A stretch of DNA of 64,000 bases from Tribonema minus (lineage: Eukaryota; Sar; Xanthophyceae; Tribonematales; Tribonemataceae): NCBI GenBank assembly GCA_017506865.1, contig JAFCMP010000131.1:62001-126000 (forward strand), given 5' to 3'. This document shows, piece by piece, positions 1 through 13,000 of this stretch. Numbering within the stretch: position 1 is the first letter of the stretch; the number at the start of each line of letters is the position of its first letter. Under the pieces are notes generated by a model. That model ran no database searches and was not told where the DNA came from. It was given only the letters and a program-made list of their open reading frames with translations. A program made the translations under genes and the position numbers.

Positions 1-3000
1 GCCGCTGCCGCTGCCGCCACGCTCTTTGGCTCCGCGCTTTTGCGTGCTGCGCGGCGGCGGCTGCTCGTCGTCGCCGCTGCTGCCGCCGCCGCCGCCGCCG
101 CTATCGCCATCCGCGCCGCCATCCGATGCTCCGTTTGCCGCTGCGGCATCGGCGGTGGCGGAGAGGGGCTTGGGCGGCTCTGTGCGGTAGCGCTTCTTGC
201 GGCGCTGCTGCTGCTGCTGCGCCTCGGCGCCGTCGCCGTCGCTGTCTGCAGCACTGGCGGCGGCGGCCGCAACGTGGCCATGGGAGATCTTCGGCAGGGT
301 GCGCTGGCCGTCCTGCGTCTGCTCAGGGGGTAGGGTTAGGTTTAGGTTAGGGTTAGGGTTAGGTTAGGATCAGGGTTAGGTTAGGGGTAGGCACAGCGCG
401 GCGCATGGAAACAGCTGGCTGGTGAATTTTTCGTTATCCCTATTATCACGTGGGCCCTTTGACGCTTGTCAGGAGCATTGCTGCTGCAGCTGCCGCCTGC
501 TGCCGCACTGCCCACAGCCATCTGCGGCGGGCTAGCACAAGCGTCAGAGCTTGTCTGAGCTGCTCTCGGGGGCTTTGGTATTGCAGAGTGCGCCGACTGT
601 GCTGCATCTGGGCGGCAAACGGCGCCAAGCGACTGTCTGGATCACACCAGCGTCAAAGTTGAGTTGGGCGACGTGGCAATGCGCTGCGCGTCGCGCGTAC
701 CCCATGATGTACCGCAGCATGAAAACTCAGCTGTCAAATGATGGGCTCTGTACGATCTGGAAGTACCGATGTCATGACAAACACCAGATTACCGAGTCAA
801 GGAGATGCCTCGTGAGTTGTGCAGTCAGCTGTGAGGGCAGCAGTCGCGCAAATTCAGATCTCTTCGCGCATCCCAACACAGCGCTCGCCATGCAGTGTCA
901 TCGCAGGCGTACATCAACTTCAAGACGCAGCCACAGGAAGGTGACGCGCCTGTACACAGCCATGAATGCGCGCAGCTGCAACGGCGGTCCGCCTAGCGCA
1001 ACGACGGCGTCGCAGGCGGCAGCGCACCAATCACAGCCTTGGGGGCGAGGCCGCGCGTGACCTGGGCACGACGGCACGCACCGCGTCCTCCGCCACCACG
1101 CTTCGTTGAAGAAGATGGGACGTAATTTGGATTTTTCACAATATACACTGGAATTACTGAAGGCACCTTGAGCTTGGGGAACAGCTTCTTCATCTTGCTC
1201 TCGTACTCCGCGACGCGTTCCGCGTCCTCCTCCACCGCCGCCGCCGGCGCAGCGCCGTCGCCTGCTGCGTGCTGCTGCTGCTCGCCCTGCACACCGAAAA
1301 AAAATGCATTTGACGTCGTTCAGATGTGGTCGCCATTGAAACACTTTCAGCTCGTCACATGACACGTAGATTTGTGCTTTGCAGCATCGATGTAAACTCA
1401 TCTGGGCTTGTTCGCGCCCTGAGCGAGAATTGATGAAAGTACATTCATTGAGTGCGATGCTCAATGGATGCGGAGCCATACTGCCTGCCGTCAGGCCACG
1501 CCAGTGAGGCGCAAGCCAACGACTGCGCTGGTCATCACCACAGGGCGTGACGTGTGGCGCTCTCGTAGCAATCGTGGTGCGTGGAGCGCTGCTGCTGCTG
1601 CCGCGCCGCAGCCCTGCGCAATCTAACAGTACAGGCACATAGGCTGATTGTCGCTGAACAACGCTGCGGGCGTTTGCTGACGCGCGTTGGGACGCCGCTC
1701 TGCTGCCGCTGCGCGCTCACCCCGCTCGCTCAAGTTGCGCAGCTCGCTTGCGCGATGAAACTGGACAAGACGCAAGCCGGTCGTAACCGTGTCACTGCAG
1801 AGGGCAACGAGTTGCGCATTGAGGGCTGTGGGTGCCCGTAGCGTTGCTGCTGACATTCACATAGCAGTTGCGGGCTGCCTACGCGCGTGCGAGCAGAGCC
1901 GGCACACAAGGGTGTGCCTCTCGGCTCTCATGCGGTGAGCATGTCGTGCGCTGGTGCAGAAGCTGGAAGTCGTCAGTTTTGAGTTGAAGTTGTCAGGTCA
2001 CGGCACCGATGTGATCAGGCAGCCGCGCAGCGTCAGCTGCACGAGCGCGGGCGCCGTGGTGAGCTCTCAATGGTGATGTAGCAAAGTTCAAGTACTTGTG
2101 TACTTGAAGTACATACTTTGCTCACTTACGCTGTCGTGAGTCCATTCAGCATCACCGAAGTTCAAGAACCAACTTCGCTCACCGGCGCGGAAGTGACGCC
2201 GCTAATAGGGCAGCCGCGCAGCGTCAGCTGCACGAGCGCAGGCGCCGTGGTGAGTCGCTTTCAGTGTTCATGTAGCAAAGTTCAAGTACACACTTCGCAC
2301 CGGCGCGGAAGTGACGCCGCTGATCGGGCAGCCGCGCAGCACCAGCTGCACCACCGCAGGCGCCGTGGTGTGCTCGGCACTTGCAAGTTCAACACCCCTC
2401 ATCCATTGGAGGCGACGTGTTGGAGTTGTAGCTTTTGCACGATCACGTTCACGCAGAGAAGCGTCGCTCCAATTTTCAATTACCAATTGTTGTCGAATCA
2501 ACAAAAATTGAAGTAGTTGCGCTCACCGGCACGGAAGTGACGCCGCTGATAGGGCAGCCGCGCAGCGTCAGCTGCACGAGTGCGGGCGCCGTGGTGAGCT
2601 TCTTCACCTCGCTCCACTCAGACACGGCATTGTGGCCGAGGTCGAGCAGCCGCAGCGCTGCGAGCTCAGAGAGCCACACCGGCAGCTCTGATATCCTGTC
2701 AGGGTGGGGGGGGGGGGTTGGGGCATAGGGCCTGAGAATCACCGCCAACGCCACAGCGATGGTGGGACGGCGGTAATGGGCGGGCTTGACAGCAGCGGCG
2801 GCAGCGGCATGGGGCTCAAGAACCGGCGCAGCGCCGCAGTGGTGGTGGACCACTGGTGGTGATGGGCAGGCTTTACGGCAGCAGCGGCAACAGCAACAGC
2901 AGCAGCAGCAGCACCGCCAGTGAGGACAGCCGCGCGGACAGCCGCAGCATCCCATAGGGCAAACAGCAGTTGGCTACGACCTGATGCGAATGCATAATAA

Positions 3001-6000
3001 ATGGTGTCGCAAGCATGACCAAGGGTCACCTGTAACTTAGGGAGGCAATGCTGCCGACCGAACGCGGAATGCCATGCGCTGCCAGGGAACAGAAACGCTG
3101 ACCTTCATACGGACAATGCAGTGTATCGCAAAGGCGTACATGCACATGACGATTCGCAATTGGCGGTTGGCGGGAGCGGCGCGGTGGCGATGTGAAGGGG
3201 GTACAGTGGGTGAGGGGGTATGTATGGAAAAATGTTCGTGAACGGCCTGCTGCACATAAGCAAATGCAGGCAATCGCCATGAAGAGCACAGGGCGAGGCT
3301 TTGCTGAAGCTCATATGATTTCGTTTTGTCTTCAAAAACTGCATGATCCGCAATCCTCATTTAAGGCAAGTGCTGCGATGTCACTGTCGCAACATGATGC
3401 GTCTGATACCACATTGAGATTGCTGCTGGTTTGAAAACACGTGTGTTCGAAACTCAAGGCTCCTGCACCTATGCACCAATGGTGTTCACTGTTGCTTGCT
3501 AACCCTCATGCTAACCCTAACTCCAGCTCCAACTCTGTTTGCAGGTCCCGCAGCAGTACATGCTGGCGTGAAGCCCTCCAACCAGTGCCCACGATAACTT
3601 GAAGTGCAGAAATGCCTCTTGGTGTGGCGGCTGTAGAACACACGATGACTTCGTATGAAAATCACGTCACAACGCCGCGCAGTGGGCGCCCTTAAAGCAT
3701 CGTGTGCTCAATCTCACAGCTCTGTAGCCCCTGCAGGTCAGCAAAGGCACCCAGGTGACTGTGAAAACAGCATTGTAGCTAGGCTTAGGCTTCGAGTCAA
3801 GAATCTCACAGCCCTGTGGCCCCTGCACGTTCAGCAAAGACACCCAAGTTCCAGCAAAACTAGTGTTGTAGCTAAAGTTAGGCTTCGAGTCAAGAATCTC
3901 ACAGCCTTGTGGCCCCTGCACGTCCAGCAAAGACACCCATGTTACTGTGATAATATGGTTATTAGTTAGGGTTAGGGTTTGACTCGGACAATCAAGCCAC
4001 AGCGCTCACCTGTTGTGAGCCAGCCGCAGCTCCTGCAGCAGCGCGCACGCGCTAAGATCGGGCCTTTCCGACAGGTTGTGTGAGAACATGGTTATTAATT
4101 AGGGTTAGGGTTTGAGTCGGAAACTCAAAGTCACAGCGCTCACCTGTTGTGAGCGAGGCGCAGCTCCTGCAGGAGCGCGCATGCGCTGAGGTCGGGCATC
4201 TCCGACAGCTGGTTGTGCGATGCCGACAGCTGTGCGCGCGCGTGCGAGGCGAGGGAGGGGCGGTGGTGATGAGCGCTGCTGATGATAGCTAGCCCTAACC
4301 CTAGACCTAACCCTAACCTAACCTATGAGTAGCTGCTACACTCAGAGCTTTGATGTGAGGAGCACTACCGTTGCACACGGCGGACAGCGGTGGTGTGAAG
4401 CACAACTTACTCTAACCTTAGCCCGATCTCTCACCCAAACCCCAGACCCTACTTCTACCCATAATCCACAAATGCTAGCTTGCCAATGTGAGCGACTGTA
4501 ATGAGCGCTAGCGGCGTGCGGCGCAATGACACCAGGCTGGGGCACAGTACACGCGCTGATACTGATGGCGGAGCACTGGAGAAATTGTGGTGAGCGCTGA
4601 TGCAGGCGTGTTGAGCGCTGCTGGAGGCGTGCTGAGCACTGATGTAGGCGTGCTGAGCACTGATGAAGGCGTGCTGAGCGCTGCAAATGGCGTGTTGAGC
4701 GAGGCATGTTGAGCACTGATGAAAGGCGTGCCGAGCGCTGGCTCACCTCTGTGAGCATGGCGAACTTGTCCAGGCCGCAGCAGCGCTCGTAAAAGCAGCG
4801 CTCACTACGCTCTGTGATGATCGCAGCAGCAGCGCTCGGCATTGCGGCACCGCGCCTCGCAGCAGCAGCATCGCGCTACGCAGCGGCAGCACCGCGCCTC
4901 ACAGCAGCGCTCATCACAGCAGCAGCGCTCAGCATCACACCAACAGCAGCAGCAGCAGCAGCGCGCGCAGCGCTCCGCAGCAGCGCGCGCTCACCTTGGT
5001 GAGCATGGCAAGCTTGTCCAGGCCGCTGTCGCTCAGCGAGGCGATCGCGTTGTGGCTCAGCACCAGCGTGTTGAGCGCCGCCGCGACGCCCTTCTTCCAC
5101 CACGTGCGCGGCACGGCGGCGATGGCGTTGTCGTTGAGCACGAGGACTTGGAGCCCGCGGAAGGCGCCGAACACGGCCGCCGGCACCGTCTTGATCTGCC
5201 GGAGGGGAACGGTTAGGGTGCCAAGGAGTTGAATTCCGTGCAGCGAAACAGAATCTTGCTCAGAGAGAGTGTGCTTCGATGTGCTCTTGTCAAACAGTCT
5301 GGTCATCCTGTGCAATGGTTCTCGCAGCATGTCTGCGGCAATGTGCTTCGGGCGCGGTGTTGACCAACAAGCTGTTCTCGGCGAGGGTGCCGCGGGGGTT
5401 CAGTGCAGCTGGGAGTGCGCGCTCACAGCTCGGTGAGGCGGGGCGTGGTGAGCGGCGCGCGCATGAAAAGGGAAGCCGTAATGATCAGCAAGGGGGGGGC
5501 TTGCTGAGCAGTGTGCACGATGCGCGCTCCCGACACTTGGCAAGACTGGGCACGCTGAGCACTGGAGTTCTACTACTGTCTGATGTGATTAACAAGCGTG
5601 CTCTAGAAGCACATATGATGTCATCTAGAGTTATCGTCAATGAGCAATTATACACTTTTGCCACGAGGCTGTAGTCTAGACCTATGCAGACTCTGATAGC
5701 AAGCTTGGCATCAGTGACCTGGCCACTGTAAGCGACAACTGATACAAAGTACATAGCCGTCAGCGAGAGTTGATGAAAAGGACACAAGACAGGCAGCGCG
5801 CATGGCTCACCTGGTTGTGAGCGGCGTTGAGCACGTTGAGGTCTGGCAGGCAGCGCACGCCGTCCAGACCCTCCCCCGTCAGCTCATTGTTGTCCACCTG
5901 GCGGCGGCAGCGACAACGCATGACAAGGTGATATGTAGGGTACACGTTTTGAAACATGCTGGAGGGACATTGAGCGCATGGCCAGGGTGTTGCTGGACAA

Positions 6001-8720
6001 GCGAGGATGAGATCCGCATTTGCGTCACTTACCAAATGGGTTAGGGTTGGGGTTGGGGTTAGAATTAGATTAGGGTTAGGGTTAGGGTTAGCAGGACGGT
6101 ATGCCACATGCGCACGGTCCACCGGCACGCATTCGACGTGTGACAGGGTATTTCGAAGGTTGCAGAAGGGCAGTGGAGCTAACCCTACTCTAAGCCTTAC
6201 CCTAGCTCCACCGTCACATGCTGGCTGCCGCAAAGCGGAAGTGGCGACAGTGGCAGATGAGCGACGGAAGTGGGTTATGCCTTAGCCGCGGAGCAGGCGC
6301 TGCTGATGCATACATGCATACATCCGTGAAGTACCCCACAAGAGCGTTTGAGCGAGTGCAGCATCCGCAGCACAGGACCGCACGCACAGCTCCGCAGGCG
6401 TGCGCGTATTGTGTGCAAGCGAGCGCCGCAGCTGCTCGCACGCTGTCGAAGCGGCGCACACGATCACCAGATAGTGTAGGTTATCAACATCACGATCTTA
6501 AACTGCGCGAACAGGTCAGCAGTGCTCGCCTTCAGGTAGCACAATCACCAGATACAGTACCCGACAACACGATCTTCAACTGCGCGCACAGGCGGCAGCG
6601 CTCACCTTCAGGTAGGTGACCAGCGTGCAGCCCTGCAGGGCGCGCAGCCGCTTGAGCTTGTTGCCGCCGAGCTCCAGGCGCCTGTGCAGCAAAAAATGAG
6701 GCAGCAGCGTAGCAGCCACGTAATGTGTACCGTTGATCAGCACCTCTTGCAATACCGTTGATCAGCACCTGTTGCAATACGGCGCTGTTGCACAATTAGG
6801 GCTACATGCCCGAGCTACAGGCGCCTGTGCAGCGCGGAGTGAGGCAGCAGCGTACTTAGCAGCGACGTGGTGCTACGGTTGATCAGCACCTGTTACTATG
6901 CGGCGCTGTTGCACAATTAAGGTTACATGCCCTGGTTGACGTTTGCACGTTCTTATTGAAGTGAAGTTTTGTTTGCGAGCTGCTCGAGATCAGCTCCACA
7001 TCATTGGTTCAGGTGACTCAGCAATCCTCAACTGGCATGCATAAGTTTGCTATTGATGGTGCACACCAATATCATTAGCAAAAAAAGCAGGGTGTCGCAG
7101 ATAGTGGCAAAGTGCTGTGCACGAGAGCCAGAGCGACGGTTTCACATCACATGCATGCTTTTAAACAAGTGGCGGGTGTTTTGCTGCTTTTCACAACCTG
7201 AGGAGGGGCGAATGGCAGGTATCGGATTCAGGGTGTTTAACGCGTTGTTTCGCACAGCAGCGGCTCCGCACACACTGCACATGCTGCCACTTCCAGGTAC
7301 GCTGAGAGAGCTGCAACAGGCAGCACGGCGTGCTGTGAGACAGGGGCACTTCCAACTCTACCAAAGGTATGTGTACTATCTGGTCAGCCTCTCTCAACCA
7401 GGGTTGGGTTAGGGTTAGGTTAGGGTTAGGGTTAGGGTTAGGCACATGTACACCTCCGCCCGTCGCAGCACGTTTTTGGTGCGTCGCGATGGCCCCGCTG
7501 CACGAGACGCAGCCACTGGGATCGCTGCAAGCACGCGCGACCCCTGTTTGCAAAGGCGCTCTGCGAACGAACACGTCACTCGTACTATTTCAGTATTTCT
7601 TCCAAGTACTGTACTTCAATGGTGTGGCCTCGCGCTGCTATCTCGATGCGAGTAATTCAAAAAGTTGATTGCCGTCAACTGCGCGTTGCGACTTCGCGGC
7701 CGTTGGCATCGCGAGCGTCATAGCGCCTGAACACGCGAGACAGCTGTCATGGCACGCAAGGCTAACAGTGCCCGCTCCAAAGATGTCGAAGCACTGTGCA
7801 GCCGTATGCCCGCTTCAGTTGCTGGGGCGCTGTCGGCGAGTACCTTACATTTTTGTTTCATGCTTGTGGTGGTAGTTGACTGCATACATCAACCCATAGC
7901 CAAACTGACATCCAGGCTGGTGCGCTCAAAGCGTTTGACGGCATGACAACTCGTAGTATGGTTTGTTGTTTGCGGTGCTCTGCGGGATACAAAACTCAGT
8001 CCTTCAAGAGATGTTTCGACCTGGATCGGCGCTATGTACTGGTTTGGGTGATGTTAATAAGATTCAGTGCTGGTAACATAACAGGAACACGGAACCAGCA
8101 GTCATCACACACTTCTGCAGCGCACATGCGCCCAAGGCGACACACGTGTGCTTCGCACGTAGCCCGCTAAAACCCGACTGACTGGGCGGTATGGATTGTC
8201 CTGAAAACGGGTAATTATTGTAAGCAAGAAATTGCCAGCCTTCACCCATCTACTCAAGCTATGCGGAAGAACACAGGGAACCGACAACAATTTGGTGTCA
8301 GCTCTCCCAGCATTTCTAACACCGAATACAGCTTCTCGATTCAAATTACAGTCTTGTGCTGCAGATTCAGCAGCTGCATGCGCCGTCGCATGACATTGCT
8401 ATTGTTGAAGACACACAAAAAAATCAGAGGCGTGCCCTGAAACTGATTTCGTTGCCAAGTTCTGCACTCTGCACCTTCAATGTAGAGAGTAACGCACGTG
8501 CTAGCTTGCATTCATGCATCACGCGGAGCATAATCAACATCTCCGTGCCACCAAAAAAATGCACTCATCTACTGTACCTGAGAGAAGGCAGCTGCAGAGT
8601 TTCGATCTTCTCTATCTTCCTCCCAACCAACTTCAGCTCCGTGCATTCCGCTGCACTGACAACGCCAAGCTCCTCCAGAACCTTCTCGGTCGTAAGTTTC
8701 TTGATTGCAGGAAGGCTCAT
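1..8720 (-). CDS. Leucine-rich-repeat protein, 8 exons, C-terminus beyond window
   Basis: Exons in coding order: 8720-8578, 6681-6606, 5897-5811, 5195-4995, 4229-4144, 2695-2527, 1286-1167 and 318 to beyond base 1. All junctions are GT-AG and phases match, giving 400 codons in the window. The protein starts MSLPAIKKLTTEKVLEELGV. About nine LRR units follow, with cores such as LRRLELGGNKLKRL, LQVLVLNDNAIAAVP, LNTLVLSHNAIASL, LQELRLAHNRISELP and LRLLDLGHNAVSEW. The repeats end with EYESKMKKLFPKLK plus QDG, the cap typical of SDS22/U2A'-like LRR proteins. The last exon is disordered, with a Gln run, a basic RRKKR patch and Gly/Ser/Asp-rich sequence. LRR proteins of this shape are protein-interaction scaffolds. 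The partner here is unknown and I do not recognise a specific orthologue. The acceptor of exon 8 could also be six bases further in (exon from 312). Exon order and phase are strong; the start is the first ATG of the frame. Confidence 0.85.
331..390. repeat. Interstitial TTAGGG-type tract
   Basis: About nine imperfect TTAGGG/TTAGG units lie in the last in-window LRR intron, immediately upstream of the exon 8 acceptor in gene sense. There it reads CCCTAAC. Confidence 0.9.
1997..2606 (-). repeat. Donor-side exon-edge array, LRR exon 6
   Basis: The last ~60-70 nt of LRR exon 6 with its donor recur three times in the following intron, near 1997-2065, 2177-2255 and 2297-2372. The true edge is at 2521-2597. 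At least two copies still read LVQL.LRGCPISGVTSAP in an open frame, and the 2177 copy keeps a GTGAGC donor. Confidence 0.85.
3711..3960. repeat. ~92-bp intronic tandem repeat, about 3 copies
   Basis: The block beginning ATCTCACAG and ending in the shared sequence CTTCGAGTCAAGAATCTC recurs at about 3711, 3802 and 3895 inside the LRR intron. No exon homology was seen. Confidence 0.75.
4003..4229 (-). repeat. Donor-side exon-edge duplication, LRR exon 5
   Basis: Exon 5's tail plus GTGAGC donor at 4138 onward is repeated at 4003-4074 with the same TTAGGG-containing intron start. The period is 135 bp. Confidence 0.85.
4291..4326. repeat. Interstitial CCCTAA tract
   Basis: About five imperfect CCCTAA units lie in an LRR intron. 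This is one of the few tracts with TTAGGG, not CCCTAA, on the gene's sense strand. Confidence 0.85.
4593..4781 (-). repeat. 21-bp minisatellite plus copy of LRR exon 4 donor edge
   Basis: About six imperfect copies of a 21-bp unit built on GGCGTGCTGAGCACTGATG run to about 4740. They are followed at 4741-4781 by a degraded copy of the exon 4 tail and GTGAGC donor (true edge 4989). Confidence 0.7.
6041..6091. repeat. Interstitial TTAGGG tract
   Basis: About seven imperfect units (GGTTAGGGTTGGGGTT, then TTAGGGTTAGGG) lie in the LRR intron between exons 2 and 3. The sense strand reads CCCTAA. Confidence 0.9.
6456..6616 (-). repeat. Donor-side exon-edge duplication, LRR exon 2
   Basis: Two copies of a ~76-bp unit, each ending in the LRR exon 2 tail (CTTCAGGTAG on the plus strand). 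The true edge is at 6606 and the copy near 6529. Confidence 0.7.
6671..6935 (-). repeat. Acceptor-side exon-edge duplication, LRR exon 2
   Basis: The exon 2 start with its acceptor (GCGCCTGTGCAGC on the plus strand) at 6677 recurs at 6819, followed by matching intron including a shared TTGATCAGCACCTGTT block. The period is 142 bp. Confidence 0.8.
7401..7442. repeat. Interstitial TTAGGG tract
   Basis: Six to seven TTAGGG units lie in LRR intron 1. The sense strand reads CCCTAA. Confidence 0.9.
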
Positions 8721-9589
8721 CGTGCGCCCAGCCTGCGATGCCTAGCAAAAGCCTGGCCTCGCGCAACCGCAAGTAGGAAGTTCAAGTACTTAGTTCAACT
8801 TCAAGTCGGGGACCAGGATACCTGAGTGGTTGCAACTTTTTGTGTTCCATTGATGGGGGTGGCCAATCGATCAATAATCATGACAACATCACAACAATAC
8901 GTTTCAACAGTGCAAGCAGCTGTGCAACTGCAATGCATCCTGCAGCATCATTTATCGTGATGCATTAGCAGCGTCTGGGAGCAGTTGCATGCATGCAGCC
9001 AGCAGGCAGACGGATGGAGCAAACATTGAACCACAATGACACTGCACGGCGGAGTACGCTATGCTGTCGTATATTGAGCTACATCCAGGCCACCACCACG
9101 AGCTGCAATGTCAAAGCGGTGCACGGTGGCAAGGACGCTGATGCCCCGCTCCTACACGTGTGTTGCGTGCCTGGAAGGCAACGCTGCTGCACTGCGTACT
9201 ATCGGACCAGCGGGCGCGTTGTGATGATTGTATTGACGACCACCTGTGTGTGCAACGATGTGTGCTGTCGTAATTTCTGATTTGTCTGTGCGCCTTCCCA
9301 AGCTACAAAGGTGCGCATGCATGGCCGCCGCTGCACTGAGCAAAGGCAGCAGCTAGCACGAGACTCAACATACCGGATGCGCGCACCAAGTAATGGCACG
9401 ACTGGTCTAATGAATGCCGCGCAGAGCAACCCCACGTTCCCATGCTGCTGGTTGCTGCAGCCAGGAAGCACATGCTGGCAACCCCTTAAGTGTCGATTCG
9501 AGCGTCTTCGCTACAGCTGCGCCATGCTGTGCGCACTTCAAGTACCAAGCGCAACGTCCGCTGCTGCAGCAGCACGCAATGCGTTGCGC
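8721..9589. other. Intergenic region, LRR promoter side
   Basis: About 870 bp upstream of the LRR start codon. It must hold the LRR promoter. I see no TATA box or gene. It joins the 3' repeat array of the glycosylase-like gene. Confidence 0.5.
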
Positions 9590-10085
9590 CTCAGCGGCAA
9601 GAGACTGCTCGTGCGCCGACACCAGCGCAAATTTCTTCGCGATGCTGTGGGAACTTTAAGCGCCAAGCGCGCGGCGGCAGCACACAATGCACCTCCGCTC
9701 AGCGGCGACGCACTGCGCGCCCGCAGACAGCTGCGCGCCTTCTCTATGACGTTGTGCGCTCCTACAGCACATCAGCCGAGCAACACGCCAAGCCACAGAA
9801 CCAGCAGCAGCGCGCCACTTCCATGATGCCGCGCGTTCCCAAAGAATCAGGCGCAACACGGCGAGCAACAGCACCGGCAGCAGCGCGCAGCGAGCGCATC
9901 ACGGCTCAGCGGCGGCGGCGGACCACGCGCGCGCAGACAGCAGCGCGCACTTTCCATGATGCCGTGCGGTGCATCTCGAAAGAATCAAACGCAACACGCC
10001 GAGCAGAAGGAACCGGCAGCAGCGAAGAGCACATCAAGGCTCAGCGGCGACGGCCCGCGCGTGCGCAGACAGCAGCGCGTCGTAC
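9590..10085 (-). repeat. Array of terminal-exon ends downstream of the glycosylase-like gene
   Basis: The end of the last exon recurs past the stop codon: the plus-strand block CTCAGCGGC...GCAGACAGC.GCGCG appears near 9592, 9697, 9905 and 10039, progressively diverged. Spacing is 105-208 bp. Confidence 0.75.
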
Positions 10086-13000
10086 GCGCGGATCAGCGCG
10101 CCGCGCACGGGCGCGCTCTTGTGGTACAGCTGCAGCTGCAGCTCCTGGTACTGGCGCCGCCCCTCTGCCGTCTCCACGCGGATGGGCGCGGGGTCGCAGC
10201 CGAGGTCGCCATCGAACCTGAAGATGGCGCACGCGGGGTGTGTGTGTGGGGGGGGGGGGGGCATCAGGGGGAAATGTAAGCTACTGTTGAAGTTTTGGCG
10301 TTAGCGCTGCAGCGTTCAAAAGCGCCGATTGTTGGCAGCTGCTTGCCTGTACTTGCTGTGCGTGTGCGTCATCACGTGCATTGTGGAATGGTCTTACACG
10401 CGGTGTCACGAGTGGCCAATGACTTGCGCAGGTCTCTGTACCAGTCGCAAAATGGCTAGGCGCCGCCGAACTGGCTCGCCAGCGCACCCACTGCAAGCCC
10501 TCTGTGGCCTCCACAACGCCTGAATACAAGTCAAATGCCGCAGGCAGAGCGCAGGGCGAAATCTTTTGAGCCTGCACTGACGTTCTGCAAATCCAAGCAT
10601 GAACTTCAATTGATACTTGAAGTTTGCACTCGCGCCTGCGACAGCAAAGGCCCGTAGCAGAAGTTCGCCCCCTACCATCAAGCACAATTACTGATTCAAA
10701 GTGCATACATATTGTAGATCTACTGTTTCAGAGTATGTATACATAGAGATGGCACAAGCGCCGTGCGCCACTCACGCTGTCAGGTCGTATGGCGACGCGC
10801 GCATGTCTAGCTGGCGCGCTGCCAGCGCCACCTCCAGCGCATCGACCACAATCTCGGAGGGCACGTAGGGCGCGGCCTTCATGGCCCACTGCGGCAGCAC
10901 ACGTGACAGCGAGCGTGGACGCTCTGAGACTGCGGCGCAGGGGCGAGGCCCAGTGCAACAGCACGCGCACGATAAACAGGAGAAATGGTGCTCTCCATTA
11001 AAAGGCTGCACGCACGCACACAGCTAATTGCGCGCCAAGGCAGTGACGCCTTATACTTTGAGCCCCGAGAAATGAAGCCCTCTGCAAACTTTGAAGTATA
11101 GAAGTAAATACAGGCAGGCTTTGCTTATGAAGCCGGGTCCCCGTCAGTCTGAGAGTTGGATTGCCGAGCATGGTCAATCAGGCACAGTTCAGTTGCCGGT
11201 GCGCTGTCTGTGCACCTTCAAATCAGCAATCTGCGTTTGATTAGCCCACTCAGCGCTGAGGTCCAAAGGTGCTTCCAGAGCCTTGCCTTGACTGGCTCTC
11301 AAGGCATTGCAGAATGCTGTCGCCGAAGCACGGCGTTGCAGCCTAGCACTTCAAACGGCGAGCTCTGTCGGAAGCACACGCCTATCTCTGAAACACGACG
11401 TTGCAGCCTAGACACTCCAAGTGGCAAACCCTGCAAGAAACAGAAGCCTGTCTCTGAAACGCGACATCGCAGCCGCCAACCTCTTGCGGCGACGCCCTCT
11501 GCCGCGCGCGCCTTCAGCAGGCCCATCGCGGCGTGCACGCAGCCGGGCTGCTCGAGCCACAGCGCTGCAGCCTACTAGCACTCAAGGAACGCAAGTCTGT
11601 CTCTGGGAAAACACACGGCGCGTCGCAGCCGAGCACTTCAAACGATGACCTCTAGTGCGCACGCGCACCTTCAGCAAGTCCATCGCGGCGTGCACGCAGC
11701 CGGGCTGCTCGAGCGCGGGCTGCGCGGCGCGCGTGGGCGCGTGCGCGTTGAGCGGCGCTGCGCCCTTTGCGAAGAAGCGGTAGGCGTCGAAGTGCGTGCA
11801 CTGCAGCGCGCCGCGCGCGCCCGCGGCGGCGTTCAGCTCGCGCTGGCTCACGCGCAGCGGCAGGGCCTGCGAGGGGGCAGAAGCCGCAGCCGCAAAGGTC
11901 ATGAAACATGCAGCATGCTAGAGAAACACGCTTCCAGAAGTACGCTTCAACTCTGAAGTACTCATTTTGGTTACTACATGTCATTACAAGCGCTCAAAGT
12001 GTTTGGAGTTGAGGAATACACTGTGTCTGCGCAAACGACGCGCGCAGCGGCAGGGCCTGCGACAGGGGGGCAGAGACCGCGGCCACGAAGATCATGAGAC
12101 ACGCTTCACTGACACACTTCCAGGATTACTTCAACTTTGAATTACTCAGTGGTTGCATATCAAATATCGCGCAGGTCACGCTGGCGGGCAGGCCGGGGGA
12201 CGCCGGGCCCCCTGGGTGGCGCTGTTGCCGCATACTTACAGGGATGAGTCGTGCTCTCATAATGATGAGTCATACTCAACGAGGTGAGTCGTGAGCTGCG
12301 ACGCGACGGCGCATGGAGATGCGGAGCATGCGCATCAACCCGGTGCTGCATGAACGCCTCGACCTACTCGCAACTCCAAAAACAGACATGAAGGCCAGCA
12401 GGTCCGTACAGGGTGTACTGCGAGTCCACTAACTGCAGGTATTGTGCAAGTGCAGCCGCTGTCGATGGTTACATGTACGTGTATGGGACACGCAAACAAT
12501 GACAGCAGCGCTCAGCAACGTGCTGTGGCACAACAACAGCTCTGACGCGAGCACAGTGCAAGGCTCGCACGAAGCGCGAGTTCAATGAAGACAGCTCTTG
12601 AACCTAGGGACTTCTGGCGACCTTGCGTATGGAGCAACACTAAGTAGTCCATGCCTTTCACAGACACCATTTTACACCAGTGACAAGCTCCCAAAGTGGA
12701 CACGATAGTGCGGGCCTTACTCGCTTGCGCCACTGCACTTGCTTTAGAAAGTCACACCATTGCTCATCCAATGCATGTGCATCATGCCAGCACTATGCCA
12801 GACAGGCATGAAGAAGCACGGTACAGGGTTACAACAACAATGTGATCTTGGTGCACAACGTTCTCTCCCGCCAGCACTACGCGCACACATGTCCAAAAAC
12901 CCTGCGATCCTCCGACTGCACCGCTGCTCGCCTGATGCTTGTTCACTCCGCCGTCGCCGACGTCGTACAGCATCGCCCACTCGTGGAGGCCGAAGCACAG

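Noticed and set aside
331-390. Chromosome end (true telomere)
   Set aside because: The TTAGGG tract is short, imperfect and lies inside an intron with coding exons on both sides; similar tracts are scattered through the window.
7047-7412. Plus-strand 121-codon frame inside LRR intron 1
   Set aside because: It lies within an intron of a well-supported minus-strand gene, runs into a TTAGGG tract and has no recognised similarity.
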